Of a DNA stretch of 37,766 nt, positions 1-8,419 are shown piece after piece. This stretch comes from an uncultured bacterium (lineage in GTDB: Bacteria > Bacillota > Clostridia > Oscillospirales > Acutalibacteraceae): contig CAJMOH010000026.1 in assembly GCA_905215055.1 (NCBI GenBank), positions 1 to 37,766 on the forward strand. Direction: 5' to 3'. The translations under genes and the position numbers were made by a program. Each line of letters opens with the position of its first letter. The first letter of the stretch is position 1. Under the pieces are notes generated by a model, which had not been told where the DNA came from, did no database searches, and saw nothing but the letters and a program-made list of their open reading frames with translations.

Positions 1-146
1 TCGGGGCTTAGCCCCGCCAAATGTGCACGGCGGACAGCCGAGCGCTCTGCTTGCCCTGCTGATAGCAGGAAATTGTTGTAACCCCTATCCTGACACCGTA
101 GGGAATGGCTCTACACTGGGATAATCCGTCATCTACGACCCACAGC

Positions 147-269
147 TTGACCCCAAGGCCCGAAAATTGACCCCTATTTTTTGAGGTTTTGACCCCTTGC
201 AAAAGGCCCGTAGCGACCGGCTCTGCCGGGCGCTGTGAGCCGGGTGTGGGGCGGTTCACCGACCCACAC
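147..269. other. Iteron-like boxes and paired hairpins, copy A
   Basis: Three TTGACCCC boxes start at 147, 167 and 189. They are followed by the inverted repeats CCGGCTC/GAGCCGG (217-243) and GTGTGGG/CCCACAC (244-269), which abut directly. The same box spacing (20 then 22 bp) and the same two hairpins occur in both other element copies. About two helical turns between boxes suggests a protein bound on one face of the DNA. A replication, transfer or regulatory site is possible; none is shown. Confidence 0.6.
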
Positions 270-418
270 CCTTTAACCTGCTCTTTTTTCACACTTCCCT
301 CCATTGCTTGATTTTGGAGGAATATGTTACGGTTGTTGGAGGAACTTCGCTCTGGCTTGCTGGCCAGCTTTTCTCTCTGCCTCGTACCCAAGGGATTCTC
401 CAGGCCACAGCCTTTGGC

Positions 419-527
419 AACTGTTGCCCACACGGCTTCAACGGGGTCGGTTTGGGTATTTGGTGGTGTCGTTTCCCTACCCGGTCCTCTAACCGGCCAC
501 AAATCGCCGCACAGAGTCGAGTTTGGA
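419..527. repeat. ~110-bp element repeat, unit 1
   Basis: One of four diverged units in the window (others at 17451-17555, 17650-17754 and 32879-32984). The shared text includes a CCCACACGGCTTCAACGGGG-like start and a GAGTCGAGTTTGG-like end. The last unit in each copy sits right after the stop codon of the element helix-turn-helix gene, so on the minus strand it would be that gene's 3' untranslated region. Confidence 0.6.
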
Positions 528-544
528 CTTCATTGTCTTTCTAG

Positions 545-617
545 TCCGTTTAGGATCTGGCAGAGCTACCAAATCTCGCTCTAACTTGTAATTCACAGCC
601 TCCTGGAAGGTACAGAG
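545..617 (-). pseudogene. Remnant of element helix-turn-helix gene (C-terminal end)
   Basis: Translated on the minus strand, this stretch reads QEAVNYKLERDLVALPDPKR, which is nearly identical to the C-terminus of the related gene at 32987-33377 and similar to that at 17754-18146. Everything upstream of this C-terminal piece, including the DNA-binding part, is gone. The normal stop codon is also not in place. It marks the same chassis position as in the other two elements and shows that element A has lost this gene. Confidence 0.7.
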
Positions 618-1084
618 TAGTGCTTTTTAGTGTATCCGCGGTCAATACTGCATTCCATCATGTCATTCCCGATATCCACCATCTTCACGAAAGTGATAGG
701 ATTTCCAGCCAGAATGTTCCGTCCATATAGCCATTCACCATGCCAACAGACGCTATTTAGAATATGAACATTTTATCAGTGGTCAGCGCAAGGAAAGCAC
801 CCGTCCTACTCACTGCAGGCTTCCTTTGGTTGTAGAGAACATTCCCGGTCCGCGCCTTGATTTAAGCCAGTGTTGGAAAATAGAATCGTACCGCTTATAA
901 TTTTAATTTATGAGTGTAGACGTTACGTGCGCTGCGTTCTCATATCACTGGTTTTCGGTTGCGGCAGTGAAAATCAACTTATGTATAGCATAAGTTAGTA
1001 CGGACTTTATTCTTTAATTAAGCCACCACAAAATGTAATATTAGCGCTTTTAGATCTTTATCGGTCAGGTGTAATTGGACATGC
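618..1084. other. Degenerate region without an intact gene
   Basis: About 470 bp lie between the helix-turn-helix remnant and the permease. On the minus strand a short frame from ~760 down to ~620 reads like a real protein fragment (it contains WLYGRNILAGNPITFVKM), but stops lie in frame just upstream and it runs straight into the remnant. I do not recognise the family. The rest (780-1084) shows no gene, and no strong terminator hairpin is obvious after the permease gene that ends at 1085. Confidence 0.45.
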
Positions 1085-1987
1085 CTAACCTTTAACTCCT
1101 CCCAAAGTAATGCCTTTGATAAAGTTATTCTGAATAAAAGGATACACAAGAACTACGGGTAAAACACCTAGTACAGCAATGGACATCCGAATTCCTTCAG
1201 AGGGAATATTCGCCAAACCCACGTTTGTGCTGGAAAGACCTGCAGAGTTAGTCATCAAAAACTGGAGATTCTCCTGCATGCGATTTAACAAATTTTGGAT
1301 GCTGTAAAGGTCAGTCGCACTCGTGAGATAAATATAGCCATTGTTCCAGTCATTCCAATATGCAATTCCCACAAAAAGAGCGATAGTTGCGATGATCGGA
1401 CGGGCCATAGGGGCTGAGATAGATGCAAATATGCGAATCTCCCCGGCACCATCTATCCTGGCTGACTCTAAGATTTCTTCTGGGATAGAGGTTATAAAAT
1501 AACTCTTCACCAACATTACGTTAAAGGCATTCATCAAAAGTGAAGGGATCAACAAGCCAAAGAAGGTGTTTTTCACCTGAAAAACAGTAGTATAATTGAT
1601 ATAAGTTGGCACTAATCCTCCATTAAACAACATGGTCAGAAAAACAAGAAAAGTGATCACTCCTCGCCCCGGCATCCCGGGCCGAGAGATAGAATACCCC
1701 AAGAGCATGGTAATCACTGTCCCTAAAACGGTTCCGCAGCATGTTAAGGTAAAGGAAATAAAGTAAGCATGCAGTACTTTGCTGGAGCTGGTATTGAAAA
1801 CATAGGCATAGTTTTCAATACTCCATGCTCGGGGAATGAAATTATAACCATCACGCAGCAGGTTGTCATTTGCAGTAAGGGAACAGGTAAAAAGGAGCAC
1901 GATGGGAAGCAACGCACAAAATGAGAAGATTGCCATGACAATATTGGCTATAATTTGGAAAATGCATTCTTCTTTTGTTTTAACCAT
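1085..1987 (-). CDS. Carbohydrate ABC transporter permease, LplC/YtcP type
   Basis: This 300-residue inner-membrane protein has about six predicted hydrophobic segments. The cytoplasmic EAA-type loop is visible as EEILESARIDGAGEIRIFAS, and the C-terminus ends in YPFIQNNFIKGITLGGVKG, typical of LplC-family sugar permeases. It should form the translocation channel together with the LplB-type partner encoded 14 bp upstream. A GGAGG site sits 8 bp before the ATG. No ATP-binding gene is nearby, so the transporter would rely on a shared MsmX-like ATPase encoded elsewhere (inference from how this family usually works). The substrate is probably an oligosaccharide linked to the GH51 gene upstream in the same direction. 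Confidence 0.9.
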   Translation of the reverse strand: MVKTKEECIFQIIANIVMAIFSFCALLPIVLLFTCSLTANDNLLRDGYNFIPRAWSIENYAYVFNTSSSKVLHAYFISFTLTCCGTVLGTVITMLLGYSISRPGMPGRGVITFLVFLTMLFNGGLVPTYINYTTVFQVKNTFFGLLIPSLLMNAFNVMLVKSYFITSIPEEILESARIDGAGEIRIFASISAPMARPIIATIALFVGIAYWNDWNNGYIYLTSATDLYSIQNLLNRMQENLQFLMTNSAGLSSTNVGLANIPSEGIRMSIAVLGVLPVVLVYPFIQNNFIKGITLGGVKG

Positions 1988-2001
1988 TCCGTTTACCTCC
2001 T

Positions 2002-2952
2002 TTAAAACAGCGCATTTTCACGATCCACCTTGCGTACAACGAGATTTGCGCCCAGTACTAAGATGAAACCCACCAACGATTGATAAGCTCCCGCTGCGGC
2101 AGACATCGTGATATTTCCCACTTCTAGAAGACCACGGTACACGTAAGTATCGATAGTTTGTGTCACCGGATATAGAGCACCGGTGTTCATAGGCACTTGG
2201 TAGAACAACCCAAAGTCGGAGTAGAATATTCGACCGATTGCAAGAAGCGTCAGCATAACGATAGTTCCTTTTAACATGGGGATAGTGATTCGAAATACCT
2301 GCTGAACTTTGCTCGCTCCATCAATGATGGCTGCTTCGTAAAATGCACGATCAAACCCCATAATAGTGGCCAGATAGACAATGCAATTATATCCCACAGA
2401 CTTCCAAGCGTTTACGAGAATTAGAATGAATGGCCAAACAGAGGTCTCAGTGTACCAATTCACTGGTTCTATTCCAAACAGAGGAAGAACTGTCCTATTT
2501 AAAAAACCATTTTCTACGCCCAGAAAGGCGAAAACCAGGTAGGCAACGATTACAGAAGATAAAAGATAGGGAAGTAAGATAGCACTTTGGTAAAACTTCT
2601 TCATCCTATTAGTCATCTCACTTAGGACCACTGCGATCGCAATGGCGAGTACTGTATTGATGACAATAAACGCTAGGTTATAGAAAATAGTATTGCGAGT
2701 AATGTAACCTGCATCGTTTTGGAACAAGTAAGTAAAATTAGACAACCCAGCCCAAGGACTCCCCCAAATGCCGTCCCTCGCATTATAGCTTTTAAATGCC
2801 AACACCAGTCCGGGAAGGGGCATATAGTTGTTGATAAAAAGATAGATTAAACCTGGCATAGCCATAGCATACACAGGCAGAAATTTGACCATACGTTTTC
2901 CCATACTCTGTTTTTTTGCTCTGCTAACGCCTGCTACTACTTTTTCTCGCAT
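2002..2952 (-). CDS. Carbohydrate ABC transporter permease, LplB type
   Basis: This 316-residue protein has six or so hydrophobic segments and the EAA loop FYEAAIIDGASKVQQVFRIT, which contacts the ATPase in this family. The C-terminal ending VDRENALF is typical of LplB-type permeases. The ATG is preceded by GGAGGAGG. The gene is second in the SBP-LplB-LplC order read on the minus strand and pairs with the LplC-type gene immediately downstream. A hairpin between the binding-protein gene and this one (2976-3005) may set the excess of binding protein over permease. Confidence 0.9.
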   Translation of the reverse strand: MREKVVAGVSRAKKQSMGKRMVKFLPVYAMAMPGLIYLFINNYMPLPGLVLAFKSYNARDGIWGSPWAGLSNFTYLFQNDAGYITRNTIFYNLAFIVINTVLAIAIAVVLSEMTNRMKKFYQSAILLPYLLSSVIVAYLVFAFLGVENGFLNRTVLPLFGIEPVNWYTETSVWPFILILVNAWKSVGYNCIVYLATIMGFDRAFYEAAIIDGASKVQQVFRITIPMLKGTIVMLTLLAIGRIFYSDFGLFYQVPMNTGALYPVTQTIDTYVYRGLLEVGNITMSAAAGAYQSLVGFILVLGANLVVRKVDRENALF

Positions 2953-2975
2953 TTTTCCTCCTCCGTTTCATGAGT

Positions 2976-3005
2976 GAGGGGCCAAAGGCAACCCCTCTGG
3001 CCCTC
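2976..3005 (-). terminator. Intra-operon hairpin between binding protein and permease
   Basis: GAGGGGCCA (2976-2984) pairs with TGGCCCTC (2998-3005), with one bulged G. There is no clear U-tract on the minus strand. It is better read as an attenuator or mRNA-processing hairpin that lowers permease expression than as a full terminator. Confidence 0.45.
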
Positions 3006-3047
3006 CCCATTTTTTACAACACAAAATTTGATACTCTTTTTTATGGA

Positions 3048-4619
3048 TCAAGAAATACCGTTTTCCTCTGCCCAGGCATCCAACTGTGCCTGTTTTTCCG
3101 CCATGTACTTTTCCAAGCCGGATGCCTTCAAACGCTCCACCATTTCCGGAATCCCTTCATCCGGATTCAAAAATCCCATTTCTAACTGGTCTGCGTACTC
3201 ATTGTAGATATTTACCATCGCCGTGTATTCGCTCATTAAAGCTGAGTTGTCAAACGTAAAACCTAAAGCTTTTGAGACCAAGGCGTTGCTGTTAAACGCC
3301 TCGGTACGCTCCCAAATATCCAGGTCATCACCCTCCCAGACGCCAGCGATAAATTGGTTGGGCATCTCCCAGTTTACAGAGTGGGAGTAGGCAGAAGTAT
3401 CCGCAGTTACCCCATCTGGATAGGTTAAATGGCCATCCTCAGTCTCTACCCATTCGTACCCTTCGCGTCCCCAGCAAATTAATCGGGAAAGGTCCGCATT
3501 AGTGTATAGTTCATTCATCAATTTCATAGAAGCTACTTTGTCTACGGTAGTGAAGCCGATACACCAAGAGATTCCAGAAATTGCGGAGGAACTCAGATAG
3601 TCATCTCCCGCCTGCAGAAGAACCATCTCCTGGGCGCAAAGTTTCGACTCCTGTTGTTTGATTCCGGGTTTTGTACCGCACAAATAGCTCATCAACGTTC
3701 CTGCGCGAACCTCGGTGGTCACATGGGCATCAGACGCCATAGCGTCCTGAGAGATATAACCCGCCTGATTCCACTCATAAAACATTTTGCAATAATCATA
3801 ATACAAGTCGCTGGAGAAGAAGTCCTCCACCTTCAAGCTGTTCATCGGATCGAGCAGTACGCCGAAATTATCGCCGCCTAATGCATCGTAGATAATATTC
3901 TGGGACAGCAAACCATATTTGGTAACAGTTTTATCCGGGTAAGTCTCGTGGAGCTTCGCCAGGATATCGAAAATAACATCCTCTTCCACATAGATGATAT
4001 CATCGTCTGTGTACTCATAGCCGATCCCATCCAAGTATTGGGCGGCAACCGCCAGTCCAAACATTCCTATAGCCATATCGCGCATGGTAGGAAGTCCATA
4101 GATACAGCCATCTACCCTACAGGCATCCAGATACAGTGGGTCCACTGTTTCAAGAATTCCAGTGCCATAGGTCTGCAGTAAACTATCCTCATCCAGATTT
4201 AGGGCATAACCGTTGTTTACAACCGCCGCATAAGAGTCCAATCCGCAGGAGTTGAATAGATCAACCTGCTCACCGCTGGAGAACGCCAGGGTAAGAGACT
4301 GTTTATACGCGGCGCTATCGATAAGTTCTAGATTGACGTTGACATTTAGCTTATCTCGGGTAATTTTGGTCATTTCAGCAGCCACATCATCTTGAGCATC
4401 TTGAGCCCCGATATGGGTTTGAAAGTAGATGGTCAAGTCTACGGGATCACCACTGGCGAGTTCTTCCTCTGTCACCCCGCTCCCGCCTTCGGCATTTCCT
4501 TCAGAAATTGGCCCACTGCTGTTTTTTTCTGCTGGTTCTGTTCCATTTCCACTACCGCATGCGGCCATCCCTACAACCATTATTATGCTAAGGAGAAACG
4601 ATACAATCTTTTTCGTCAT
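3048..4619 (-). CDS. Extracellular solute-binding lipoprotein of sugar ABC importer
   Basis: This 523-residue protein starts with a lipoprotein signal peptide: MTKKIV, a hydrophobic core, then the lipobox GMAAC at about residue 22. A Ser/Gly/Glu-rich linker follows, then a large solute-binding domain of the LipO/YtcQ kind that pairs with LplB/LplC permeases. It would be anchored outside the membrane by a lipid on the cysteine and deliver sugar to the two permeases downstream. The preceding gene in the same direction encodes a GH51 arabinofuranosidase fusion, which makes arabino-oligosaccharides the likely ligand; this is inference. Confidence 0.9.
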   Translation of the reverse strand: MTKKIVSFLLSIIMVVGMAACGSGNGTEPAEKNSSGPISEGNAEGGSGVTEEELASGDPVDLTIYFQTHIGAQDAQDDVAAEMTKITRDKLNVNVNLELIDSAAYKQSLTLAFSSGEQVDLFNSCGLDSYAAVVNNGYALNLDEDSLLQTYGTGILETVDPLYLDACRVDGCIYGLPTMRDMAIGMFGLAVAAQYLDGIGYEYTDDDIIYVEEDVIFDILAKLHETYPDKTVTKYGLLSQNIIYDALGGDNFGVLLDPMNSLKVEDFFSSDLYYDYCKMFYEWNQAGYISQDAMASDAHVTTEVRAGTLMSYLCGTKPGIKQQESKLCAQEMVLLQAGDDYLSSSAISGISWCIGFTTVDKVASMKLMNELYTNADLSRLICWGREGYEWVETEDGHLTYPDGVTADTSAYSHSVNWEMPNQFIAGVWEGDDLDIWERTEAFNSNALVSKALGFTFDNSALMSEYTAMVNIYNEYADQLEMGFLNPDEGIPEMVERLKASGLEKYMAEKQAQLDAWAEENGIS

Positions 4620-4644
4620 TTTTACCCATCCTTTCTTGAATCAA

Positions 4645-4746
4645 TTATCCGTTTGCCGTCCATCTTTTTGGGAACCATACGCTTTTTGTTGAAACAATTG
4701 CTCCCGCTGTATTTTCTCCACCTAACCCGATTTCTTTTTTGACCAC
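4645..4746 (-). CDS. Possible 33-aa leader peptide ahead of binding-protein gene
   Basis: A strong GGAGG (minus strand, around 4752-4756) lies a few bases before a GTG at 4744-4746. That frame runs 33 codons to a TAA at 4645-4647, just before the binding-protein gene. An overlapping ATG (4746-4748) would give only eight residues. A leader or upstream reading frame is plausible, but nothing beyond the ribosome site supports it and the peptide has no recognisable features. Confidence 0.3.
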   Translation of the reverse strand: MVKKEIGLGGENTAGAIVSTKSVWFPKRWTANG

Positions 4747-4760
4747 ATTCACCTCCATTT

Positions 4761-4790
4761 TAAATAGCCTTATTATCAATAACTTGTCAA
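4761..4790 (-). promoter_or_regulatory. Candidate promoter of the importer operon
   Basis: On the minus strand TTGACA (4785-4790) is followed 18 bp later by TATTTA (4761-4766). The -35 is perfect and the -10 is weak. It lies between the end of the GH51 fusion gene and the binding-protein gene, so the importer could be transcribed separately from the enzyme. Confidence 0.4.
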
Positions 4791-4822
4791 GGCGAATTTG
4801 TTCAACCGACTTATTTAGAAAC

Positions 4823-6916
4823 TCAATTATTAAAATGCATGAACAGCACACTGTGAGGCGGCATCTGAAAAGTTCCGCCTGCGGCCTGCTCCAATACATC
4901 TGTCACTGTGAATTCAGAGGGCGGCAGCACAGTGTCGCTGGAGAAAAGCACCGCCTCGCTGCAAGGCCCAAAGGAGGAGAAGTCCAGCGGTTTTTCGCTG
5001 CGGAACGCGGCGTTGACCACGGTGGCGGACATCCGGCCCTCACGGTCCGCGGTGACAACGGCCTCTTGAGACGCGGAGCACAGACGGTTACCCATATGCC
5101 AACGGTTCATCCAGGAGAACACCTGGCCCTGTGCCGTCAGGTTCACATGATCCGGTTTCACGCACAACATTCCCTCGTTGACCGCCTGGAAGTGGCACGC
5201 AAGGGCGATCCCGCTTTTCTCGCCTTCTTCCATCAACATGTGTAGGGCCAGGGCGGCGTAAATACCGTCGGTAACGCTGGAGGGGCGGTACCAGGCGTAC
5301 CAAACATTCCACTCGTCCATGGAGATGCGCATGGAAGGCTCCAGCCATTGGCGAGACTGGTGGATCAGGTCCCGCATTCGGGAGACGGAGGCCAAGCATC
5401 GGTTATACTCCTCCTCTACGGTGGCAAGGTCGGTGTAATGGGGAGCATAGCCGTAATAGTGCTGGGAAATCATCTGAGAGATTCCCCCAAGGGGCTTGGC
5501 GGAAAGCTCCGCCCATTCCTTGTTGGGATAGGGCCCCGAGGAGCACAGGCTGAGGTTGGGAGAGGCCTCCAGCATTTTCTTGCCGTTTTCCAGGGCGATC
5601 TGGCAGTACCCACCAGGGGTGTTGTCGCCCTCCATATGGCCGTAACCGAATTCGTTGCCCAAGGACCAAAGCTGTACATTGTAAGGTTCTTGGTGACCTC
5701 GTTGGGCCCGGAGCTTCCCGTAGGGGGTGGAAGCGTCACCGTTGCAGTACTCCACCCAGGCGGCGTTCTCTTCCGGCGTATTCCAGCAGGGGTTGATGGT
5801 GATGAACGGCTCGGCGCCGATCTCCCGGCACAGGGCAATAAAGTCGTCCGTATTGATCTCGCTGTAATCGTAGCCCATGGTGTGAGGCTGGGTCTCCAGG
5901 CCCAGATAGGACTGGAAGGGGGCGCGCATATCCACAGGCAGAAGGCCGTCCATCCAGTTGAATTCCCCGGCGAAGTTTCCGCCTGGCCAGCGCAGCACTT
6001 TGATGCCCAATTCCTTCATGGCTTCCACCACATCGCGGCGCATCCCGTGGAAGTGGTCCTTGGGCAACAGGGAGATGGCCCCAACACAGACATGCCCTTC
6101 CTTTTCCCAGCTGACTCGCAGGTCAGCGTCGGGATCCGCGGCCTGGGGGGTAAGTTCAACTTCAAAACGGGTCCAATCAGCCCCCTCCCCTGTGAATGTG
6201 GTGCGGCAATAGACTTTCTTCCCCGCCCGGTCCGTTAAAGAAACGGCAAACTCTACCGGGTTCTGGGTTTTTACCACCATTCCGAACAGATACGGCTGAC
6301 CTTGGGAGATGGCGATACCATGCTGGCCCATGCCGACAGGTTCCCCTTGGCGGGGATTGAAAACGCTGACCGAATTGCATTCCGTGGTTCGTTTCATGTG
6401 ATAGCCATCCCCGTGGCGGGTGTAGGGTTCGTCCAGGGAAAACACACCCCGTTCCCCCAAGGGGAACCATTCCATCGCGCAGCCCTCGCAGGCAGTGGGC
6501 TTTCCGGCGAACTTCCGATTGCGGACCATTTGGGCGGATAAGCCGGTATAGAGGCAGGAGCGGGTGTGCTCCAGGTTGCTGCCAAACAGGTAAGGCGATA
6601 CCAACAGGTCCTCCGGGGCTTTTCGCTGCAAAGTGAGGGGCGTAGCCTGGGCAGCTTCCCTCTCCCAGCCGTCGGCCTCGTCCAGGTTGCTGCTGCGGGC
6701 CACATTCATGGCCTCGCCGCTGAGGAGCTCCACCACGCTGACCCGCAGCTCCGCGGCCACACGGCTGAGAAGCGCCACGTCAGGCAGGCTTTTTCCCCGT
6801 TCCCACTTGGAGACAGCTTTGTCGGTCACATCCAGCCGCTCAGCTAGCTGGGCTTGGGTAAGTCCCAGAGTCACCCTGCGCTGGCTGATAAAGCGCCCGA
6901 TTTGTGATAAGTTCAT
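4823..6916 (-). CDS. XRE helix-turn-helix fused to GH51 alpha-L-arabinofuranosidase
   Basis: A single 697-residue frame has two parts. Residues ~1-66 are an XRE/Cro helix-turn-helix (ISQRRVTLGLTQAQLAERL, then DKAVSKWERGKSLPD), normally found in a separate repressor. After a ~35-residue linker comes a glycoside hydrolase GH51 domain: YLFGSNLEHT, LRWPGGNFAGEFNW, the acid/base Glu in SLGNEFGYGH (~422) and the nucleophile Glu in SMDEWNVWY (~535), then a C-terminal beta domain. GH51 enzymes release terminal L-arabinose. I chose the second ATG (6914-6916), seven bases after GGGAGG; the first ATG (6931) overlaps that ribosome site. No signal peptide is seen, so it is cytoplasmic and would act on imported oligosaccharides. 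It may also regulate its own locus. Confidence 0.88.
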   Translation of the reverse strand: MNLSQIGRFISQRRVTLGLTQAQLAERLDVTDKAVSKWERGKSLPDVALLSRVAAELRVSVVELLSGEAMNVARSSNLDEADGWEREAAQATPLTLQRKAPEDLLVSPYLFGSNLEHTRSCLYTGLSAQMVRNRKFAGKPTACEGCAMEWFPLGERGVFSLDEPYTRHGDGYHMKRTTECNSVSVFNPRQGEPVGMGQHGIAISQGQPYLFGMVVKTQNPVEFAVSLTDRAGKKVYCRTTFTGEGADWTRFEVELTPQAADPDADLRVSWEKEGHVCVGAISLLPKDHFHGMRRDVVEAMKELGIKVLRWPGGNFAGEFNWMDGLLPVDMRAPFQSYLGLETQPHTMGYDYSEINTDDFIALCREIGAEPFITINPCWNTPEENAAWVEYCNGDASTPYGKLRAQRGHQEPYNVQLWSLGNEFGYGHMEGDNTPGGYCQIALENGKKMLEASPNLSLCSSGPYPNKEWAELSAKPLGGISQMISQHYYGYAPHYTDLATVEEEYNRCLASVSRMRDLIHQSRQWLEPSMRISMDEWNVWYAWYRPSSVTDGIYAALALHMLMEEGEKSGIALACHFQAVNEGMLCVKPDHVNLTAQGQVFSWMNRWHMGNRLCSASQEAVVTADREGRMSATVVNAAFRSEKPLDFSSFGPCSEAVLFSSDTVLPPSEFTVTDVLEQAAGGTFQMPPHSVLFMHFNN

Positions 6917-6929
6917 AGATTTTCCTCCC

Positions 6930-6958
6930 ATTTGAAATTTTCTTTAGCATAACACAGT
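6930..6958 (-). promoter_or_regulatory. Weak candidate promoter of the XRE-GH51 gene
   Basis: On the minus strand a TATGCT box lies about 30 bp upstream of the ribosome site, with TTGCCG 17 bp before it. Both are 4/6 matches. A GGGAA-ACA-TTCCC palindrome lies near 7000-7012 and could be an operator for the fused XRE domain. Neither has further support. Confidence 0.3.
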
Positions 6959-7057
6959 CCACCTGCTCCGGCAACCGACTGGTGGTAGAGTGCCCTAGCT
7001 TGGGAAACATTCCCTGCTCTTTTTCATTGCAACGGCCCTTCTACTGCTTTGATAAAA

Positions 7058-7089
7058 GGAAAAGGCCGGGAGCACTCCCGACCTTTCCT
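7058..7089 (-). terminator. Rho-independent terminator after Gfo/Idh gene
   Basis: AAAGG-C-CGGGAG pairs with CTCCCG-A-CCTTT around a two-base loop, with one C/A mismatch. On the minus strand it lies about 90 bp beyond the stop codon of the oxidoreductase gene and is followed by T-rich sequence (CCTTTTCCTTTTATC). Confidence 0.7.
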
Positions 7090-7176
7090 TTACTATAGAG
7101 TGGGCTCCTGCGCTTATTTCTGGTGCTCTCCTCCCCCAAAGACCTCTCAACCAATGGTAGATTGTTTGCTGGGGTT

Positions 7177-8334
7177 TTACTCAAAAACAGGCACGCGCTT
7201 CACCACGCCACTTTCCATAGCAGACTGATGGGCGCAGATGCCCACACCGGTCCAGTAAGCGCCGTCAATGTCGCTGGGGACAGGGTCCCGGTCCTCAATA
7301 ATGCTTCGGACGAATTCATGGACCAAGTGGGGATGGGAGCCCCCATGGCCTCCACCTTGAAGGAACGCCAGGTGGGGATTGCTTTCATCGTATACCGTTT
7401 GCCGGGTAAATCGCCCAATCTCCGCAGGCAGGCGGTCCGCATAGTCAGGGATCTGGATGCGCTCTTCCGTCACCAGCCCGCCTCGGCCGTAGTCGTTCAT
7501 CACATGCTCCGCATGGGGGTCGAACGCCATGGAGAACAGCACCGGCTGTTCGGATTCCAACTGCTGCCACTCAAAGCTCTTCCGCTCCCCGTAGATATTG
7601 AAGCATTCGGTATAGCCCCGGGCCACATGGTAGAGAAAACGGGCCATTTCGATGCCCACATCGCTGTCCTTCAGGGAGATGAGAGCGGACTCAAAGGCGA
7701 AGGGGCAGCCATAGGGCTCTTCCACCTCTTTGCGCACCTTGCCGGAACCCTTGCAGTACACGGTCTCTGGGCGCTTGCCCAGCAGCATCAGGCAGGGAGC
7801 CACCGCGTGGGTGGGATGCATCAGGGGAGGGAAGCCCAGCCAGTAGTCTGGCCAGCCCTCCATATCCTGGTAATGGGCGCAGCGCATGAACTGGATCCTG
7901 CCCAGCTCCCCTTTTTCGTACAGGTCCTTCACGTACAGGAATTCCCGCCCATAGACGGAAGTTTCCATGAACATATAGTGCTTTCCGCTCTTTTTCCGGG
8001 CCTCGATGACCTGGTACAGCTCGTCGATGCTCATGCCCATGGGAATGGTGCAGGCGCAATGCTTGCCTGCGTTCAGCGCCCGCACAGACAAAGGGGCGTG
8101 CGTGGCCGGGGGTGTCACCAGATGGACCGCGTCGATGGTCTCGTCCTCCAGCATGGCGTCGAAGTCCGTCAGGCGCTCCTCCAGCAGGAACTTATCGCCG
8201 ATCTTGTCCAGCTGCGCCCGGTCGGTATCCACCAGTACCAGGGAATCCACATCTGGGTGTTTCAAGTAGATGGGCACAAACTCCGCGCCGAAGGAGACCC
8301 CCACCAGCGCCACTCTGAGCTTACCGTTTTTCAT
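7177..8334 (-). CDS. Gfo/Idh/MocA family oxidoreductase
   Basis: This 385-residue protein has an N-terminal Rossmann fold (RVALVGVSFGAEFV, then VLVDTD) and a C-terminal alpha/beta dimerisation and substrate domain. Members oxidise or reduce sugars and sugar acids with NAD(P). The usual EKP motif after AGKH is replaced: the sequence reads AGKHCACTIPMG, so the conserved Lys is missing and the reaction could differ from a simple dehydrogenase. A HPTH motif sits near the usual catalytic histidine. AAGGAGG precedes the ATG. The gene is divergent from the AraC regulator, which probably controls it; the terminator after it separates it from the GH51 gene. Confidence 0.87.
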   Translation of the reverse strand: MKNGKLRVALVGVSFGAEFVPIYLKHPDVDSLVLVDTDRAQLDKIGDKFLLEERLTDFDAMLEDETIDAVHLVTPPATHAPLSVRALNAGKHCACTIPMGMSIDELYQVIEARKKSGKHYMFMETSVYGREFLYVKDLYEKGELGRIQFMRCAHYQDMEGWPDYWLGFPPLMHPTHAVAPCLMLLGKRPETVYCKGSGKVRKEVEEPYGCPFAFESALISLKDSDVGIEMARFLYHVARGYTECFNIYGERKSFEWQQLESEQPVLFSMAFDPHAEHVMNDYGRGGLVTEERIQIPDYADRLPAEIGRFTRQTVYDESNPHLAFLQGGGHGGSHPHLVHEFVRSIIEDRDPVPSDIDGAYWTGVGICAHQSAMESGVVKRVPVFE

Positions 8335-8341
8335 TTCGTAT

Positions 8342-8388
8342 CCCTCCTTGGATGCTTTGGCAGCATCATACCGCGCCCCTGGGGAAAA
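8342..8388 (-). promoter_or_regulatory. Candidate promoter of the oxidoreductase gene
   Basis: On the minus strand TAGACT is followed 17 bp later by TATGAT, about 30 bp upstream of the ATG. Each box matches four or five of six consensus bases. It lies in the divergent region shared with the AraC gene. Confidence 0.4.
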
Positions 8389-8419
8389 GTCTATGGAGGG
8401 AACGAAAGGTATATGGAAT

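Larger units (their letters stand above)
1..540. repeat. Conserved element noncoding block, copy A
   Basis: This stretch matches 16905-17750 and 32337-32986 along most of its length. In order it holds a CGGGGC/GCCCCG hairpin, a conserved block, three TTGACCCC boxes, two hairpins and a ~110 bp repeat unit. A minus-strand reading frame is open through it (8-502) and a similar frame is open at 16831-17196. The third copy has a one-base deletion near 32412-32415 that breaks the frame. Most of the conservation coincides with palindromes and spaced boxes, so I treat it as a cis-acting or RNA region and not as a gene. Confidence 0.75.

Noticed and set aside
8..502. 164-residue minus-strand protein
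   Set aside because: The frame crosses conserved hairpins and spaced boxes, has no good ribosome site, and the corresponding frame in copy C is broken by a one-base deletion. I kept the region as a noncoding repeat, with the protein option noted.
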